From positions 1 to 19,434 of the forward strand of contig DITH01000208.1 of NCBI GenBank assembly GCA_002422745.1: a DNA stretch of 19,434 bases, written 5' to 3'. The notes below the pieces were generated by a model that had not been told where the DNA came from, searched no databases, and worked only from the letters and a program-made list of their open reading frames with translations. The DNA is from Alphaproteobacteria bacterium UBA6189. GTDB lineage: Bacteria; Pseudomonadota; Alphaproteobacteria; Rickettsiales; UBA3002. The stretch's first letter is position 1; each line of letters opens with the position of its first letter. Below are positions 7,114 to 14,916 of the stretch, piece by piece. The translations under genes were made by a program, and so were the position numbers.

Positions 7114-7551
7114 ATGGCACCCAACCCATACGCCGACATGATGAAATTCTGGAGCGATTATAAAACGCCCCAAATGCCGAACTTCGATTTTGGCAATGTA
7201 ATGAACACCGGCCGCCGCAACGCGGAAGCTGTAAGCGCCGCCAGCCAAAGCATGGTGGAAAGCTATCAGGCCATCGCGCGCCGTCAGGCCGAACTGGCCC
7301 GTCGCCAGGTCGAGCAAATGCTGAAAAGCACCAAGGATATGCTGGTTAACGGTTCGCCGGAGATCAACACCAGCAAGCAGATCGAACTGGCCAAGACCAT
7401 GGTCGAGTCGTCGCTGAATAACCTGCGCGAAGTTTCGGAGCTTTGCACCAAGTCGGGCTTCGAAGTATTCGACGTGCTCAACAAGCGCGCCACCGAACAG
7501 CTCGAAGAGCTGGGCAGCGTTGCGCCGAGCAAAAAGAAAGCCGCCGCATAA
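7114..7551 (+). CDS. Phasin family protein (PHA granule-associated)
   Basis: A small 145-residue amphipathic helical protein of the phasin family, which coats polyhydroxyalkanoate granules and limits their size. The core (about 28-125) is a long helix-rich region with RRNAEAVSAASQSMVESYQAI and RRQAELARRQVEQM, typical of phasins, and the protein ends in a Lys/Ala tail (SKKKAAA). There is no signal peptide. The start is the ATG at 7114, preceded by AGGAG with a 7-nt spacer; the longer open frame from 7015 would run through the promoter itself and is rejected. It is a single-gene transcription unit, bounded by its promoter (7030-7058) and an intrinsic terminator (7587-7618). PHA synthase genes are not in the window. 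Confidence 0.9.
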   Translation: MAPNPYADMMKFWSDYKTPQMPNFDFGNVMNTGRRNAEAVSAASQSMVESYQAIARRQAELARRQVEQMLKSTKDMLVNGSPEINTSKQIELAKTMVESSLNNLREVSELCTKSGFEVFDVLNKRATEQLEELGSVAPSKKKAAA

Positions 7552-7586
7552 GGCTTGTCCTCACCTTGCCAGCCAAGGTTACAAAG

Positions 7587-7618
7587 ACGCCGGGCCCTTA
7601 AAAGCCCGGCGTTTTTTT
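7587..7618 (+). terminator. Rho-independent terminator of phasin gene
   Basis: A perfect 9-bp stem, ACGCCGGGC (7587-7595) with GCCCGGCGT (7604-7612), has an 8-nt loop and is followed by T7 (7612-7618, sharing its first T with the stem). It is 36 nt after the phasin stop. The T-run overlaps the last codon of the convergent histidine kinase gene. The reverse direction lacks a T-run, so termination is probably one-way. Confidence 0.93.
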
Positions 7619-8987
7619 ATGTTAATTTCTGGACTTCGCGCGGCAGCCGCAGAGTCACTTCCAGCCCGGTGATTGCGCCCGACGCGTCGCGTTGGTTCTC
7701 CAGGCTGATTTCGCCGCCATGGCTTTGCGCGATATCGCGGGCGATGCTTAGGCCGAGCCCCACCCCGCCGGTGGCGAGGTTACGCGAGGGCTCCAGCCGG
7801 GTGAACGGCTTGAATACGGTTTCATGCTCCGCTTCGGGAATGCCCGGCCCATGGTCGCGCACACGGATACGCACAAACCCCATGGTCTGTTCCAGCCGCA
7901 GTTCGGCCACCCCGCCCCCATAGCGCAGGGCATTTTCCACCAGATTCACCAACGCGCGGCGCATCGCCTGCGGACGCACCATCAACACCACCGAAGCCAG
8001 TTCGACTGCATGTACCTGCCCCCCCTGACGCTGGTATTGCTGGCACAGATGATTCATCAGCGCGCCAATATCCATCGGCTCCATCGGCTCGGCCTTATCG
8101 CTGCGGGCAAAATCGAGATATTCGTCGATCATGCGGCGCATTTCATCAATATCGGCGGTGAGTGCCTCGCGCGTGGCGCTGTCGATTTTGCCCATTTCGA
8201 TTTCCAGTTTCATGCGCGTCAGCGGCGTGCGTAAATCGTGGCTGATACCGGCCAGCATTTCCGTCCGGCTTTGCACCTGCCGGCGGATGCGGTCGGCCAT
8301 GGTAAGGAATGCCCGCCCTGCCCGGCGAATTTCACTGGCGCCGCGCGGTGAAAAATTCTGCACGTCCTGACCAAGGCCAAACTGTTCGGAGGCCCGCGCC
8401 AGCTGCACAATCGGCCGTACCTGGTTGCGTAAGAACAGCACCGCGATCAGCATTAGTAACACGCTGGAGCCCAGCATCCAGCCGAGGAAAATCGAGGTGG
8501 TGGAGCTGGCCAACCGTTTGCGGCCGAATTCCAGCTGCATCTGTTCGTTCTCGAGCGCGAGCACCACCCGTATTCGGTCACCGCCATGCAGCGCCAGCAC
8601 CAGCGGCACATCGAGTCGGTGGCGCAGGCTGCGCTCGAACTCGCGCAGGTAACGCGGCGTCCGGGCTTGCGGCGGAAGCGCGGCGTCCGGGGAAAATGCT
8701 ACCGCGATGCCGAGTGTTTTGCCCATGCGGGCGATTTCGGTTTGCGCCTCGGCCGCCTCCGTTTGCTGCGTCAGGCGGCGGTATTCGCGCAGCAGAAGCG
8801 CTGCTTCGCTCGAGCCCGTCGCGGCCATATTGCGCACCACACTGTCCCAGTGGCGGTCGTAGAAAATATGCGCCATCAGCAGCTGCAGCACAATGATCGG
8901 CACCAGCAAAATCAGCAGGGCGCGACCGAATAGATTGGCCGGCAGCATGGCTTTTACTTTCGCTTTTACCGGGCGGTCGCGGGCCAT
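7617..8987 (-). CDS. EnvZ-like sensor histidine kinase
   Basis: A 456-residue inner-membrane sensor kinase: TM1 at about 19-41, a periplasmic domain of about 120 residues, TM2 at about 165-187, HAMP (about 187-240), HisKA with H250 in GISHDLRTPLTRMKLE, and HATPase_c with the N-box NLVENALRYG (348-357), DHGPGIP (378-384) and GGVGLGLSIA (407-416). It autophosphorylates H250 and passes the phosphate to the partner regulator encoded directly upstream. Its ATG overlaps the regulator's stop by one base (TAATG), a sign of translational coupling and a cognate pair. The signal is unknown; the periplasmic domain has no motif I recognise. EnvZ-like architecture is clear, but true EnvZ orthology is not shown. 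Confidence 0.93.
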   Translation of the reverse strand: MARDRPVKAKVKAMLPANLFGRALLILLVPIIVLQLLMAHIFYDRHWDSVVRNMAATGSSEAALLLREYRRLTQQTEAAEAQTEIARMGKTLGIAVAFSPDAALPPQARTPRYLREFERSLRHRLDVPLVLALHGGDRIRVVLALENEQMQLEFGRKRLASSTTSIFLGWMLGSSVLLMLIAVLFLRNQVRPIVQLARASEQFGLGQDVQNFSPRGASEIRRAGRAFLTMADRIRRQVQSRTEMLAGISHDLRTPLTRMKLEIEMGKIDSATREALTADIDEMRRMIDEYLDFARSDKAEPMEPMDIGALMNHLCQQYQRQGGQVHAVELASVVLMVRPQAMRRALVNLVENALRYGGGVAELRLEQTMGFVRIRVRDHGPGIPEAEHETVFKPFTRLEPSRNLATGGVGLGLSIARDIAQSHGGEISLENQRDASGAITGLEVTLRLPREVQKLT

Positions 8988-9685
8988 TATTGCCCCGCTT
9001 TCTGCGCATAGAGCACGTAGCCGGCGTGGCGCACGGTTTGCAGGTAGGCCGGTTTACCCGGATGCGGCTCGATCTTTTTGCGCAGGCGATTGATCTGCAC
9101 GTCGACCGAGCGCTCGTTGGAAAGATCGCCCGCCAACCGGGCGATTTCCTCTCGGCTCACGGCAGTGCCCGCCCGCTCGGCGAGAATGCGCAGGCAGTCG
9201 ATCTCGCTGGAGGTGAGATACACATGCTGCCCGCCTGCCACCAGCCTTCCCTGCGCCAGATCGAACCGGCAATCGCCGAAGGTCACCACGGTGTCAGGCG
9301 TGGCGCGGCGGGTAAGTTTGAGGATATTTTCCAGCCGCAAGAGCAACTCGCGTGGGGCAAACGGCTTGGCCAGGTAGTCGGCGGCGCCCGCCTCCAGCCC
9401 GGCGATGCGGTCTTCCGTTTCGCCGCGCGCGGTAAGCAGCAGGATGGGCGGTGCACCCGTTGTTTCCCGTAGGCGGGCGGCGAATTGCAGGCCGGTTTCG
9501 CCCGGCATCATCACGTCGAGCACCATGGCGTCGGCCGTAAAGGCGGCGAGCATCGCCTCGGCCTCGCGCGCATTGGCAGCGGTGGTGACGAAAAATCCCT
9601 GCTCGCCCAGATATTGCTGCAGGAGCTGGCGCAGGCGGTCGTCGTCATCGACCACAAGAATATGGGTGTCGGGCATGGGGGTCAT
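8987..9685 (-). CDS. OmpR-family response regulator
   Basis: A 232-residue two-component regulator. The receiver domain (about 7-120) has the acidic pocket D13-D15, phosphoacceptor D57 in VLDVMMPGETG, T85 and K107 (AKPF). The C-terminal winged-helix DNA-binding domain (about 135-228) has LTSSEIDCLRIL, SNERSVDVQINRLRKKIE and a GYVLY end. I use the ATG at 9685: a GAAGG lies 7 nt upstream, and this ATG overlaps the smr stop as ATGA. An alternative ATG is three codons later, and an upstream open extension to 9790 has no support. It is co-transcribed with the kinase and, by overlap, with smr. The target genes are unknown. Confidence 0.94.
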   Translation of the reverse strand: MTPMPDTHILVVDDDDRLRQLLQQYLGEQGFFVTTAANAREAEAMLAAFTADAMVLDVMMPGETGLQFAARLRETTGAPPILLLTARGETEDRIAGLEAGAADYLAKPFAPRELLLRLENILKLTRRATPDTVVTFGDCRFDLAQGRLVAGGQHVYLTSSEIDCLRILAERAGTAVSREEIARLAGDLSNERSVDVQINRLRKKIEPHPGKPAYLQTVRHAGYVLYAQKAGQ

Positions 9686-10152
9686 GGTCGGGCCTTCAAT
9701 AGCACATGCAGCACCCCTTCGCCGCCTTTTTCTGGCGGGGCATAGGCGATGGCAGCGATATGGCCGCGCCAGCGAGGTAACTCCAGCCATAGCGGCACCG
9801 CGCGTTTCAACGCCCCCGCCCCGCCGCGACCCTTGCCGGTGATAATCACCAGATGGCGTTTACCGGCGGCGAGCATGCGTTCGAGAAATCGTTCCAGCGC
9901 GGCATGCGCTTGTGCTTCGCTCAAATCGTGCAGGTCGATTTTCGCATCGGGCTTACCTTTCAGGCTACTGCGTTGGGCGGCATCGCGGCGTGTCAGCGGT
10001 TGCAGCGGCGGCGCAGACGCCGCCGATTTTTTGCGTGTCATGTGCGCCGTTGCCTGAGCGGGTGCAGACTCCTCGGCCATGGCCGACGCGCGGCGTTTGC
10101 CCACCTCGATTTCCCATGCTTCGCGCTCGGCGTCGGTCAGTCGCCGCCCCAT
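9682..10152 (-). CDS. Smr-domain protein
   Basis: A 156-residue protein with a basic/low-complexity N-terminal part (1-65) and a C-terminal Smr domain (about 70-154): the IDLHDL motif at 72-77, TGKGRGG at 105-111, and PPEKGGEGVLHVLLK at 139-153. Smr domains occur in nicking endonucleases related to the MutS2 C-terminus; small stand-alone bacterial members (SmrA/SmrB-like) are linked to nucleic-acid cleavage, SmrB acting on mRNA at collided ribosomes in E. coli. Which role applies here is unknown. The ATG at 10152 is 2 nt after the mltA stop. The longer frame to 10245 would overlap mltA heavily and is rejected. mltA-smr adjacency is common in alphaproteobacteria. Confidence 0.88.
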   Translation of the reverse strand: MGRRLTDAEREAWEIEVGKRRASAMAEESAPAQATAHMTRKKSAASAPPLQPLTRRDAAQRSSLKGKPDAKIDLHDLSEAQAHAALERFLERMLAAGKRHLVIITGKGRGGAGALKRAVPLWLELPRWRGHIAAIAYAPPEKGGEGVLHVLLKARP

Positions 10153-10154
10153 GG

Positions 10155-11240
10155 CTACCACCAGGTATTGGGCAGCGGCATGGCGGAGGGCGCGGGCAGC
10201 AGCCAGTAGGCTTTGCCGCGCGCATTCTGGTGGCCGGCCATCCATTCCTCGGCCTCGCCGCGGCCGAAGAAAATATCGCCGCGATGCGGGCCCTTCAGCG
10301 CGCCGCCTGTATCCTGCGATACAAACAGGCGGCGGTATTGTTCGGGATAGCCCATGAAATAATTCAGCCGCGTGGTGGCAATGTAGGTTGGCACGCCGTA
10401 GGTGGCGCGATCGTCGTCCACCGCTAACGAGCGCTCCGGCGTCAGCGGAATGCCCAGCGCACCCTTGGCGTATTCATGGCCGGGCGATAGGGTGAAATAA
10501 ATATAGCTCGGGTTCTGGTTCATCAGCCAGTTGGCGCGCTGCGGATGCTCGCGCAACCAGTCGCGGATGGTCTGCATCGACACCTCGCTCAGCTCGCCGG
10601 CATCTTTCAGCACTTTGCCGATGGCGACATAGGGGTGGTCGTTTTTCCCGGCATATTGCAGCCCGACAATGCTGCCATCGGTAAGGCGCACTTTACCCGA
10701 GCCCTGAATATGCAGGAAGAACAGCATCACCGGATCGTTCACATAGAGCAACACCGGGGCTTTGCCATTAAGCGCGCCGCCGAGAATCTCGGTCCGGGAA
10801 TAATCTTTTTTGCCGCGCGGCAGGCCGTAAACCGGGGTCTGGTACGGGCCGCCGCGCTTGGTGGCCCCATGCAGCAAGGGCTCGTAATAGCCGGTGAATA
10901 ACCCATAGGGCTCGCGGCCGGTTTTTACCCGCACCGGCTGGAAATTCGCTTCAAAGAAGCTCCGTGCTTCGTCGTCGGTCGGCGCTTCGAGCAGCAAGGC
11001 CTGTTCACAGACCTTACGCCAGCTGGCCGGATCGCCGATGGCTTCGCCCAGCCTGGTCTGCCAGGGGTTGGCCCGGCGCAAATTCACCTTGCAGGAGTTG
11101 GCAAACACCGTGAAGGGGGCTGCATGCTGGTCACGCGCCCAGTCGGGAAGTTCATCGAATGCTACCGGCTCGAGCACTGTCTCGTCGGAGGCGCTACAAG
11201 CGGCGAGGAAAAGGAAGGCAGCAAAGAACGCGGCGCGCAT
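10155..11240 (-). CDS. mltA: Membrane-bound lytic murein transglycosylase A (lipoprotein)
   Basis: A 361-residue lytic transglycosylase that cleaves glycan strands of peptidoglycan to 1,6-anhydro products, anchored in the outer membrane as a lipoprotein. It has a type II signal, MRAAFFAAFLFLAAC, with lipid-modified C15. The MltA domain holds GLFTGYYEP (113-121) and VLLYVNDPVMLFFLHIQGSG (163-182). The C-terminal 3D domain has the conserved aspartates D310 in SQDTGG and D322 in RGDIFFG, corresponding to the catalytic region of E. coli MltA. The start at 11240 is chosen because it gives a clean lipobox signal and has GGGA 5 nt upstream; an in-frame extension to 11288 would bury the signal. It lies 118 nt downstream of timA and 2 nt upstream of smr. 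Confidence 0.94.
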   Translation of the reverse strand: MRAAFFAAFLFLAACSASDETVLEPVAFDELPDWARDQHAAPFTVFANSCKVNLRRANPWQTRLGEAIGDPASWRKVCEQALLLEAPTDDEARSFFEANFQPVRVKTGREPYGLFTGYYEPLLHGATKRGGPYQTPVYGLPRGKKDYSRTEILGGALNGKAPVLLYVNDPVMLFFLHIQGSGKVRLTDGSIVGLQYAGKNDHPYVAIGKVLKDAGELSEVSMQTIRDWLREHPQRANWLMNQNPSYIYFTLSPGHEYAKGALGIPLTPERSLAVDDDRATYGVPTYIATTRLNYFMGYPEQYRRLFVSQDTGGALKGPHRGDIFFGRGEAEEWMAGHQNARGKAYWLLPAPSAMPLPNTWW

Positions 11241-11358
11241 GGCAATCCCATAGTCAATATGAAGCAACGGGCACGCAGTCGTACCCATGATCGCCGATTA
11301 GTACATGAAGCGGGCGCGGGCGAAAAGCATAAAGCTGATGCCGTTGCTGCGACCAGGA

Positions 11359-12030
11359 CTACGTCTCGATCACTTTCCAGCTGGGATCGGAGGCGGTCAG
11401 GTTACGCTCAAACACCCAGCTATCCTCCACCGCTTCCTGTTGCGACGGGTCGCCGCTGATGATCTCGCCCTCGGTATCACGCACCAGCGTGATCTGTTCG
11501 CTGACGAATTTCACCGTGATGCGGGCCTTGTTGCCCGCCAGCTCGGCCTCGGTCATGTCGGCATCGACAATCGCCACCAGCGTGGTGTGCTGGGTGTGGT
11601 CCTGCGCCTGCTGAGCGGCAAGCGAGGCAGCAAAATCGTCATAGATATCGGGCGCGAGTAGCATTTTCAGCGTCTCGTGGTCGCCCTCGTTATAGGCGTC
11701 GATAACCATTTCGAAGGCAGCGCGTGCACCCTCGATAAATTCGTCGGGGTTGAATTGGCGGTCGATCCGGCGCATCGCGGTGAAGTGCTCGTTGAGCGGG
11801 CCGTAATCCTTGATGGGCTTAAGGCTTTTGCCGAGTGCCACCACCGTGTCGCGCTCACGCGCCTCGCGTTCGGGTAATTGAATCACCCGCTCATATTCCT
11901 GCAATGGCTGCGCCGGGGGCGGCGTGTCGCTTTCATCGCGCCCGTGTTTTTCGCCGAGCATGGCGCGGTAGCGCAACAGGATAAATGCCGCGATCGCCGC
12001 GATGATGATGATATCGCCGTAAAGGCCCAT
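11359..12030 (-). CDS. Tim44-like (TimA-type) membrane-anchored protein
   Basis: A 223-residue protein with one N-terminal membrane helix (about 4-19), a charged linker (20-80) and a Tim44-like domain (about 84-222) ending DSWVFERNLTASDPSWKVIET, the characteristic family C-terminus. Alphaproteobacterial Tim44-like proteins (TimA of Caulobacter) are inner-membrane proteins related to mitochondrial Tim44; their job is not fully settled. The ATG at 12030 has AAGGGA with a 7-nt spacer; the open frame to 12195 runs into secB and is rejected. Divergence from secB and placement before mltA is the usual alphaproteobacterial order. Confidence 0.92.
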   Translation of the reverse strand: MGLYGDIIIIAAIAAFILLRYRAMLGEKHGRDESDTPPPAQPLQEYERVIQLPEREARERDTVVALGKSLKPIKDYGPLNEHFTAMRRIDRQFNPDEFIEGARAAFEMVIDAYNEGDHETLKMLLAPDIYDDFAASLAAQQAQDHTQHTTLVAIVDADMTEAELAGNKARITVKFVSEQITLVRDTEGEIISGDPSQQEAVEDSWVFERNLTASDPSWKVIET

Positions 12031-12112
12031 ACTTGGTTCCCTTGATAGTACTTGTTCCGCCGGTTTCCTTGATATAGACCAGCCTGCGTTAATTACAAGA
12101 AAAGTGAGCATC
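12031..12112. promoter_or_regulatory. Divergent timA/secB promoter region
   Basis: An 82-nt divergent spacer must hold both promoters. On plus, TATAGA (12073-12078) could be a -10 for secB but its -35 match is poor. On minus, TTGTAA and TATATC, 16 nt apart, overlap the same bases and could serve timA. Both are weak matches; the location is firmer than the exact hexamers. Confidence 0.3.
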
Positions 12113-12619
12113 ATGAGCGAAGCGTCTCCCACCGAAAACCCCGCCACCCCTGCCGATACGCGGCCGTCGCTTGCCATGCGCGCCCAATATATCAAGGATT
12201 TATCGTTTGAAAATCCCCGCGCTCCGGCCAGCTTGTTTTCGCTGCGCGAAGCACCGCAGATGGATGTGTCCGTCAGCCTCGCTGCCCAGCCGCTGGAAGA
12301 CGCGGTGTTCGAAGTGATTATTCATTTGTCGGTGCGTGCGGTTTCCGAGAAAACGACGATTTTCCTGTCCGATCTCGTCTATGGCGGTATTTTCGAGGCG
12401 CGCCATATTCCGCCCGAACAGCTGGAACAGACCATCTACGTGCATGGCGCGCAATTGCTGTTCCCGTTCGCGCGCCGGGTCATCGCCGATGTCACGCGCG
12501 ATGGCGGTTTCCCGCCCCTGCAGCTCGACCCGATCGATTTCAACGGCATGTATCTCGCGCAAAAAGCCAAAGGCCAACAGCCCGGTGCTGCGCCCGAAGC
12601 TACAGCCCCCAGCGCCTAA
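12113..12619 (+). CDS. secB: Protein-export chaperone SecB
   Basis: A cytoplasmic tetrameric chaperone that keeps preproteins unfolded and hands them to SecA. It has 168 residues, against about 155 in E. coli, with short N- and C-terminal extensions. Signatures: YIKDLSFENP (26-35), LSDLVYGGIFE (85-95), LFPFARRVIADVTRDGGFPPL (116-136, the SecA-contact and acidic region) and QLDPIDFNGMY (137-147). The start could also be GTG at 12104, three codons earlier; ATG at 12113 is chosen as the stronger codon, but neither has a strong Shine-Dalgarno. The stop lies inside the convergent coaE gene, giving a 20-nt tail-to-tail overlap. Confidence 0.96.
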   Translation: MSEASPTENPATPADTRPSLAMRAQYIKDLSFENPRAPASLFSLREAPQMDVSVSLAAQPLEDAVFEVIIHLSVRAVSEKTTIFLSDLVYGGIFEARHIPPEQLEQTIYVHGAQLLFPFARRVIADVTRDGGFPPLQLDPIDFNGMYLAQKAKGQQPGAAPEATAPSA

Positions 12620-13187
12620 GCAACGCCTCCACCCGGCGGCGCGTATGCGCTTTGCCGAGGGTGGTGGGAATTACTTCGTCGGCCAGCGCCATGCGTTCGG
12701 CGTCGCTTAACTGGCGTGCCACCAACCGGTTAAACGTGGCGGGCTTCATGCCGCGCGCCAAGGCCCGGCGGCGGCGCAGCACCAGCGGCGCATAGGCGAC
12801 GATCACCGCATCGCATAAATGATCGGTCCCGGTTTCAAACAATAGCGGCACATCGAGCAGCACGGCGCGGCGGCGTTGTCGTGTCGCCTGGCGAATCGCC
12901 CGTTCTTCCGCCAATCGCACCGCGGGGTGCAACAGCTGCTCCAGCCGGTGAAGCTTGGCCGGGTCGTCGGCCAGTGCCGCGCCGAGCGCCTGGCGATCAA
13001 CCTGCCCACCCTGCACCGTGCCGGGGAAAACCCGGCCGATCGCGTCAATCATCGGTTTATGGGTGGCCAGCAGCTGGTGGACCAGCTTATCGGCATCGAC
13101 ATGCAGCATGCCGCGACGCGCCAGCATCCGCGCGAGGGTGGATTTGCCGCTGGCGATACCGCCGGTAATGCCGATCACCCGGGTCAT
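12600..13187 (-). CDS. coaE: Dephospho-CoA kinase
   Basis: P-loop kinase for the last step of coenzyme A synthesis, phosphorylating the 3'-OH of the ribose of dephospho-CoA with ATP. It has 195 residues, the normal size. Visible: the Walker A motif GGIASGKST (9-17), the substrate-proximal D31 in HVDADKLVHQLL, LLDVPLLFETG (about 109-119) and RQLSDAERMALADEVI, the conserved lid/adenine segment. Its ATG overlaps the aroE stop by 4 nt (ATGA). It is the last gene of ppsR-aroE-coaE. Confidence 0.96.
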   Translation of the reverse strand: MTRVIGITGGIASGKSTLARMLARRGMLHVDADKLVHQLLATHKPMIDAIGRVFPGTVQGGQVDRQALGAALADDPAKLHRLEQLLHPAVRLAEERAIRQATRQRRRAVLLDVPLLFETGTDHLCDAVIVAYAPLVLRRRRALARGMKPATFNRLVARQLSDAERMALADEVIPTTLGKAHTRRRVEALLRRWGL

Positions 13188-14017
13188 GCCTGCTCCCGCG
13201 CGGCCAGCTCTGCCAGTACGTGCTGGCGCAGGGTATCATCCACCACGGGGAGAATACCGTGCCATTCCTCGAAGGCTTTTTGCGCCTGATAAAGCAGCAT
13301 GCCAAGCCCGTCGACCGGCTGGCGACCGGTGATTTTTGCCTGCTTCAGCAAAGCAGTTTCCAGCGGCGCATACACAATATCATACACCACTGCCTGGGGT
13401 GCCAGCGCGTCGAGCGCAAGGGTAAGCGGTGGCTTGCCGGTCATGCCCAGGCTGGTGGTATTTACCAGCAACGTCGCCCCATCGAGCGCGTCGTTGCGCG
13501 CCTCCCAGTCGCCGGTTTTGCAGCCGAATTCGGCGGCCAGCGCCGCGGCGGTTTCCGCCGTGCGGTTAATCAGCATCAGCTCGCCGGCCCCGGTTTCCTG
13601 CAAGGCGACAATGGCGGCACGCGCCGCGCCGCCTGCCCCCAGCAGCACCACGCGCGACAGGTCGAGCGCTGTGGCACTGGCCTGCAAATGGGTGATAAAT
13701 CCGTATGCGTCGGTGTTGGTGCCGCGCCAGGTCGTCCCGTCGCGCACCACGGTGTTCACCGCGCCGATATGCTGCGCCACCGGGTCGATCGTATCGAGCT
13801 GGGCGAGAATACGCTCCTTATACGGCACGGTGACGTTGAAGCCCCGCAGGTTTTGCCGCTGTAAGGTTTTTACGTCGTCGTCGAATCGCTCAGGGTTGAT
13901 CGGAAATAAGGTGTAATCCCCCGCGATACCATGCTGCGCGCGCCAGTAATGATGAATCACCGGCGACAGCGAATGTGCCACCGGCCAGCCGATCAGCCCG
14001 CTATACACCGCCGTCAC
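13184..14017 (-). CDS. aroE: Shikimate dehydrogenase
   Basis: NADP-dependent reduction of 3-dehydroshikimate to shikimate in aromatic amino-acid synthesis. It has 277 residues. The shikimate pocket has S16 and S18 in HSLSP, the catalytic K67 in NVTVPYK and D103 in NTDAYG. The NADP domain has GAGGAAR (127-133) and the NRT motif (151-153) that favours NADP. Also typical are VNTTSLGM (185-192) and DGLGMLLYQ (236-244). The start overlaps the ppsR stop by 4 nt and the stop overlaps the coaE start by 4 nt, so the three are translated as one tightly coupled unit. A maf gene, often found between ppsR and aroE in relatives, is absent here. Confidence 0.96.
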   Translation of the reverse strand: MTAVYSGLIGWPVAHSLSPVIHHYWRAQHGIAGDYTLFPINPERFDDDVKTLQRQNLRGFNVTVPYKERILAQLDTIDPVAQHIGAVNTVVRDGTTWRGTNTDAYGFITHLQASATALDLSRVVLLGAGGAARAAIVALQETGAGELMLINRTAETAAALAAEFGCKTGDWEARNDALDGATLLVNTTSLGMTGKPPLTLALDALAPQAVVYDIVYAPLETALLKQAKITGRQPVDGLGMLLYQAQKAFEEWHGILPVVDDTLRQHVLAELAAREQA

Positions 14018-14916
14018 GCGGACGCTCCGTTGCCGTTGGCTTTCGCGGCGCGGCGTTTTTCCACCTGCCGTTCGCGGTACTGGATAATCAGCGTGGCAGT
14101 TTCCTCGACCGAACGGCGCGTCACGTCGATAACCGGCCAGTTCTGCTGGCGAAACAGCCGTTTGCTGGTGTCGATTTCCGACTGCACATGTTCTTCGTCG
14201 ACATAATTGGTGCGCGCTTCCTGCTGCATAGCCTGCATGCGGCTGGTGCGGATGTCGATCAGCCGGTCGGGGCTGATGGTGAGGCCAACCACGAGGGGCT
14301 GCTTCAGGCTGGTCAGGTTTTCGGGTAGCGGACAGGCCGGCACGTACGGCACGTTCGCCGCCTTGTAGCCGCGATAGGCGAGGTAGACACAGGTCGGCGA
14401 TTTGCTGGTGCGCGACGGGCCGACAATCACCACATCGGCATGTTCCAGCTCCCAGGTGGCCTGGCCGTCATCATGCTCGAGCGCATAATTGATCGCGTCG
14501 ATACGGGCGAAATAATCCTCGCTCATTTCGTACTGCGCGCCGGAATGGCCGGTGGCTTCTTCGTCGAGGTAGTTGCTTAATTCGCGCACCACATGGCCGA
14601 GGATGGGAATGCAGGGCAGGCTTTTTTTCGCCGCCGCCTGGCGCAGGGTTTCGCGCATGTCCTGATCGACGAGGGTGAACATCACCACGCCGGGAAATTG
14701 CTCGATCGCCGTGATCACTTTTTCGAGCTGGCCCTTGGTACGCACCAGCGGCCAGATATGCTCGATCGCCTGAACGGTTTCGAATTGCGCCAGCGCTGCG
14801 CGGGCGACACTCGAGACGGTTTCGCCCGTCGAATCGGAGACCAGATGGAGGTGGAATTCTTTGTGCATAGAATTGGTGTTATCCACCTTCGATGCCGATT
14901 GCACGAAGTTACTCAT
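14014..14916 (-). CDS. ppsR: Pyruvate,phosphate dikinase / PEP synthase regulatory protein
   Basis: A bifunctional ADP-dependent kinase and Pi-dependent phosphorylase (former DUF299) that switches PEP synthase or pyruvate,phosphate dikinase off and on. With the chosen start it has 300 residues. Signatures: FHLHLVSDSTGET (21-33), the P-loop-like GPSRTSKSP (166-174), and YLAYRGYKAANVP following it. The C-terminus is basic and low-complexity (RRAAKANGNGASA). Two starts compete: 14916, with AGG 7 nt upstream, and 14868 (MHKEFHLHLV), which matches the usual family N-terminus and gives 284 residues but has its purine box 14 nt away. Extension to 15114 is unlikely. PPDK versus PEP synthase as target cannot be told from the window. 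Confidence 0.9.
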   Translation of the reverse strand: MSNFVQSASKVDNTNSMHKEFHLHLVSDSTGETVSSVARAALAQFETVQAIEHIWPLVRTKGQLEKVITAIEQFPGVVMFTLVDQDMRETLRQAAAKKSLPCIPILGHVVRELSNYLDEEATGHSGAQYEMSEDYFARIDAINYALEHDDGQATWELEHADVVIVGPSRTSKSPTCVYLAYRGYKAANVPYVPACPLPENLTSLKQPLVVGLTISPDRLIDIRTSRMQAMQQEARTNYVDEEHVQSEIDTSKRLFRQQNWPVIDVTRRSVEETATLIIQYRERQVEKRRAAKANGNGASA

